Of a stretch of DNA of 13,148 bases, positions 12,569 to 13,148 are shown piece after piece; the first letter of the stretch is position 1; each line of letters starts with the position of its first letter. Origin of the DNA: Candidatus Moraniibacteriota bacterium (GTDB lineage: Bacteria > Patescibacteriota > Minisyncoccia > Moranbacterales > GCA-2747515); NCBI GenBank assembly GCA_027016355.1, contig JALWAF010000041.1:1-13148 (forward strand), written 5' to 3'. The position numbers were made by a program, and so were the translations under genes. Under the pieces are notes generated by a model, which did not search any database, had not been told where the DNA came from, and saw nothing but the letters and a program-made list of their open reading frames with translations.

Positions 12569-13013
12569 AATTACTATCAATTTTTTTAATACGTCTTTGA
12601 TGTCGTTCTTTTTGACTAAATGGTGTATCAAGCCATAATTTAACAACATGTTTTGCATCATCAAATGAAACAAATCGTGCACCAAGTGAAAGAATGTTCG
12701 CATTATTATGCTCTCGTGATAGTTTGATAATTTCAATCGAACCACCATAATACACTACCGCACGCACACCTTGCTGGCGATTTGCTGTTATTGCTTCACC
12801 TTGTCCTGAACCTCCCAACACAATACCAAAACTATCACCATCATTTGCGACAGCCTTTGCAACGGGTTTTATAAAGTCTGGATAGTCATCTTCTCCATCA
12901 AAAGATTCTGCCCCAAAATCAACAACATCATAACCCAATTCACTTATCAAAAATTGTTTTAATTGTTCTTTTAACTCATAACCAGCATGATCTGTTCCTA
13001 AATATATTTTCAT
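12567..13013 (-). CDS. rpiB: Ribose-5-phosphate isomerase B
   Basis: Interconverts ribose 5-phosphate and ribulose 5-phosphate, giving ribose for nucleotides and feeding rpe and tkt, both in this window. 148 residues, the normal length. Motifs: GTDHAGYELK (6-15) with His9, DYPDFI (43-48), the anion and active-site loop GGSGQGEAITANR (67-79), GVRAVVYYG (82-90) and REHNNANILSLGAR (100-113) with His102. The loop has Ser/Glu in place of the Cys-Gly-Thr-Gly of E. coli RpiB; M. tuberculosis RpiB has the same GGSGxGE form and uses the Glu as base, so Glu73 is the expected catalyst here. An allose- or galactose-6-phosphate isomerase of the same family (LacA/LacB) is less likely. ATG 13013 lies 4 bases after the stop of the preceding gene on the same strand and lacks its own Shine-Dalgarno, so translational coupling is likely. 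Confidence 0.95.
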   Translation of the reverse strand: MKIYLGTDHAGYELKEQLKQFLISELGYDVVDFGAESFDGEDDYPDFIKPVAKAVANDGDSFGIVLGGSGQGEAITANRQQGVRAVVYYGGSIEIIKLSREHNNANILSLGARFVSFDDAKHVVKLWLDTPFSQKERHQRRIKKIDSN

Positions 13014-13017
13014 ATCA

Positions 13018-13148
13018 CTATTCTATTTTTAATACAAAAAATGCAATATTTTCTTTCATTATCCATAAATCAATTTCTTTTATTTTTATTTCCATTTTCT
13101 TTTTAAGTTTTTCTTCTCCATTTTCCATTTCATAATATTCAAATAAGA
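13018..13148 (-). CDS. C-terminal end of an unidentified protein
   Basis: An open frame enters from the right edge and ends with TAG at 13018-13020, just before rpiB. The 42 visible residues begin LFEYYEMENGEEKLKKK and finish with an amphipathic Lys/Ile-rich stretch, KENIAFFVLKIE. The other two minus-strand frames here are closed by stops, and the four-base gap to rpiB looks like an operon junction, so a real gene end is likely. Too little is visible to name it; low-complexity Lys/Glu/Ile sequence gives no family. Confidence 0.55.
   Translation of the reverse strand, partial: LFEYYEMENGEEKLKKKMEIKIKEIDLWIMKENIAFFVLKIE

Noticed and set aside
12467..12748. Minus-strand ORF of 93 codons reading past the rpiB end
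   Set aside because: It is another frame of rpiB; the RpiB frame has clear family motifs, and this one runs through the repeat element without any recognisable feature.

Overview
The window is AT-rich, with short spacers and TGA used as an ordinary stop codon. Its gene content suggests a small-genome bacterium, most likely from the Candidate Phyla Radiation (Patescibacteria). The reasons are a non-oxidative pentose phosphate gene set, an odd amino-acid-kinase-like protein, a CAP-domain membrane protein, and secreted proteins with SipW-type signal peptides, Fn3-like repeats and a lamin-tail domain. The phylum is an inference; no rRNA or other phylogenetic marker is present.

Left part (1-4826), mostly metabolism. 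A transketolase is cut by the left edge (minus strand). It diverges from a plus-strand protein that looks like a degenerate amino-acid/UMP kinase. A strong hairpin separates that gene from a convergent pair on the minus strand: ribulose-phosphate 3-epimerase, then glutamate dehydrogenase, with a perfect 32-bp palindromic repeat between them. A short region with two divergent extended -10 promoters then leads to a plus-strand MFS transporter.

Middle and right part (5018-12474), all on the minus strand. This is a cell-surface block. In transcription order it runs: CAP-domain membrane protein, small TasA/camelysin-like protein, SipW-type (Ser/His, ER-type) signal peptidase, a 1224-residue secreted protein (TasA-like head, Ig/Fn3-like modules, lamin-tail domain, about 160 residues of Lys/Glu/Asp-rich tail), and a membrane-anchored TasA-like protein with a run of 14 lysines. 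The arrangement resembles the Bacillus tapA-sipW-tasA matrix-fibre operon with a different set of substrates. It is the most interesting part of the window.

Right edge (12567-13148). Ribose-5-phosphate isomerase B (the glutamate-type active site known from mycobacteria) lies 4 bases downstream of the tail of an unidentified minus-strand gene. Together, tkt, rpe and rpiB give three of the four steps that interconvert pentose and glycolytic sugars, the usual route to ribose in organisms lacking the oxidative branch.

Spacers carry several palindromic repeats (2797-2828, 4865-4959, 9783-9948, 12524-12568) and a 468-base gap (11206-11673) with three hairpins, two of them convincing minus-strand terminators. 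No tRNA, rRNA, transposase or CRISPR array was found.
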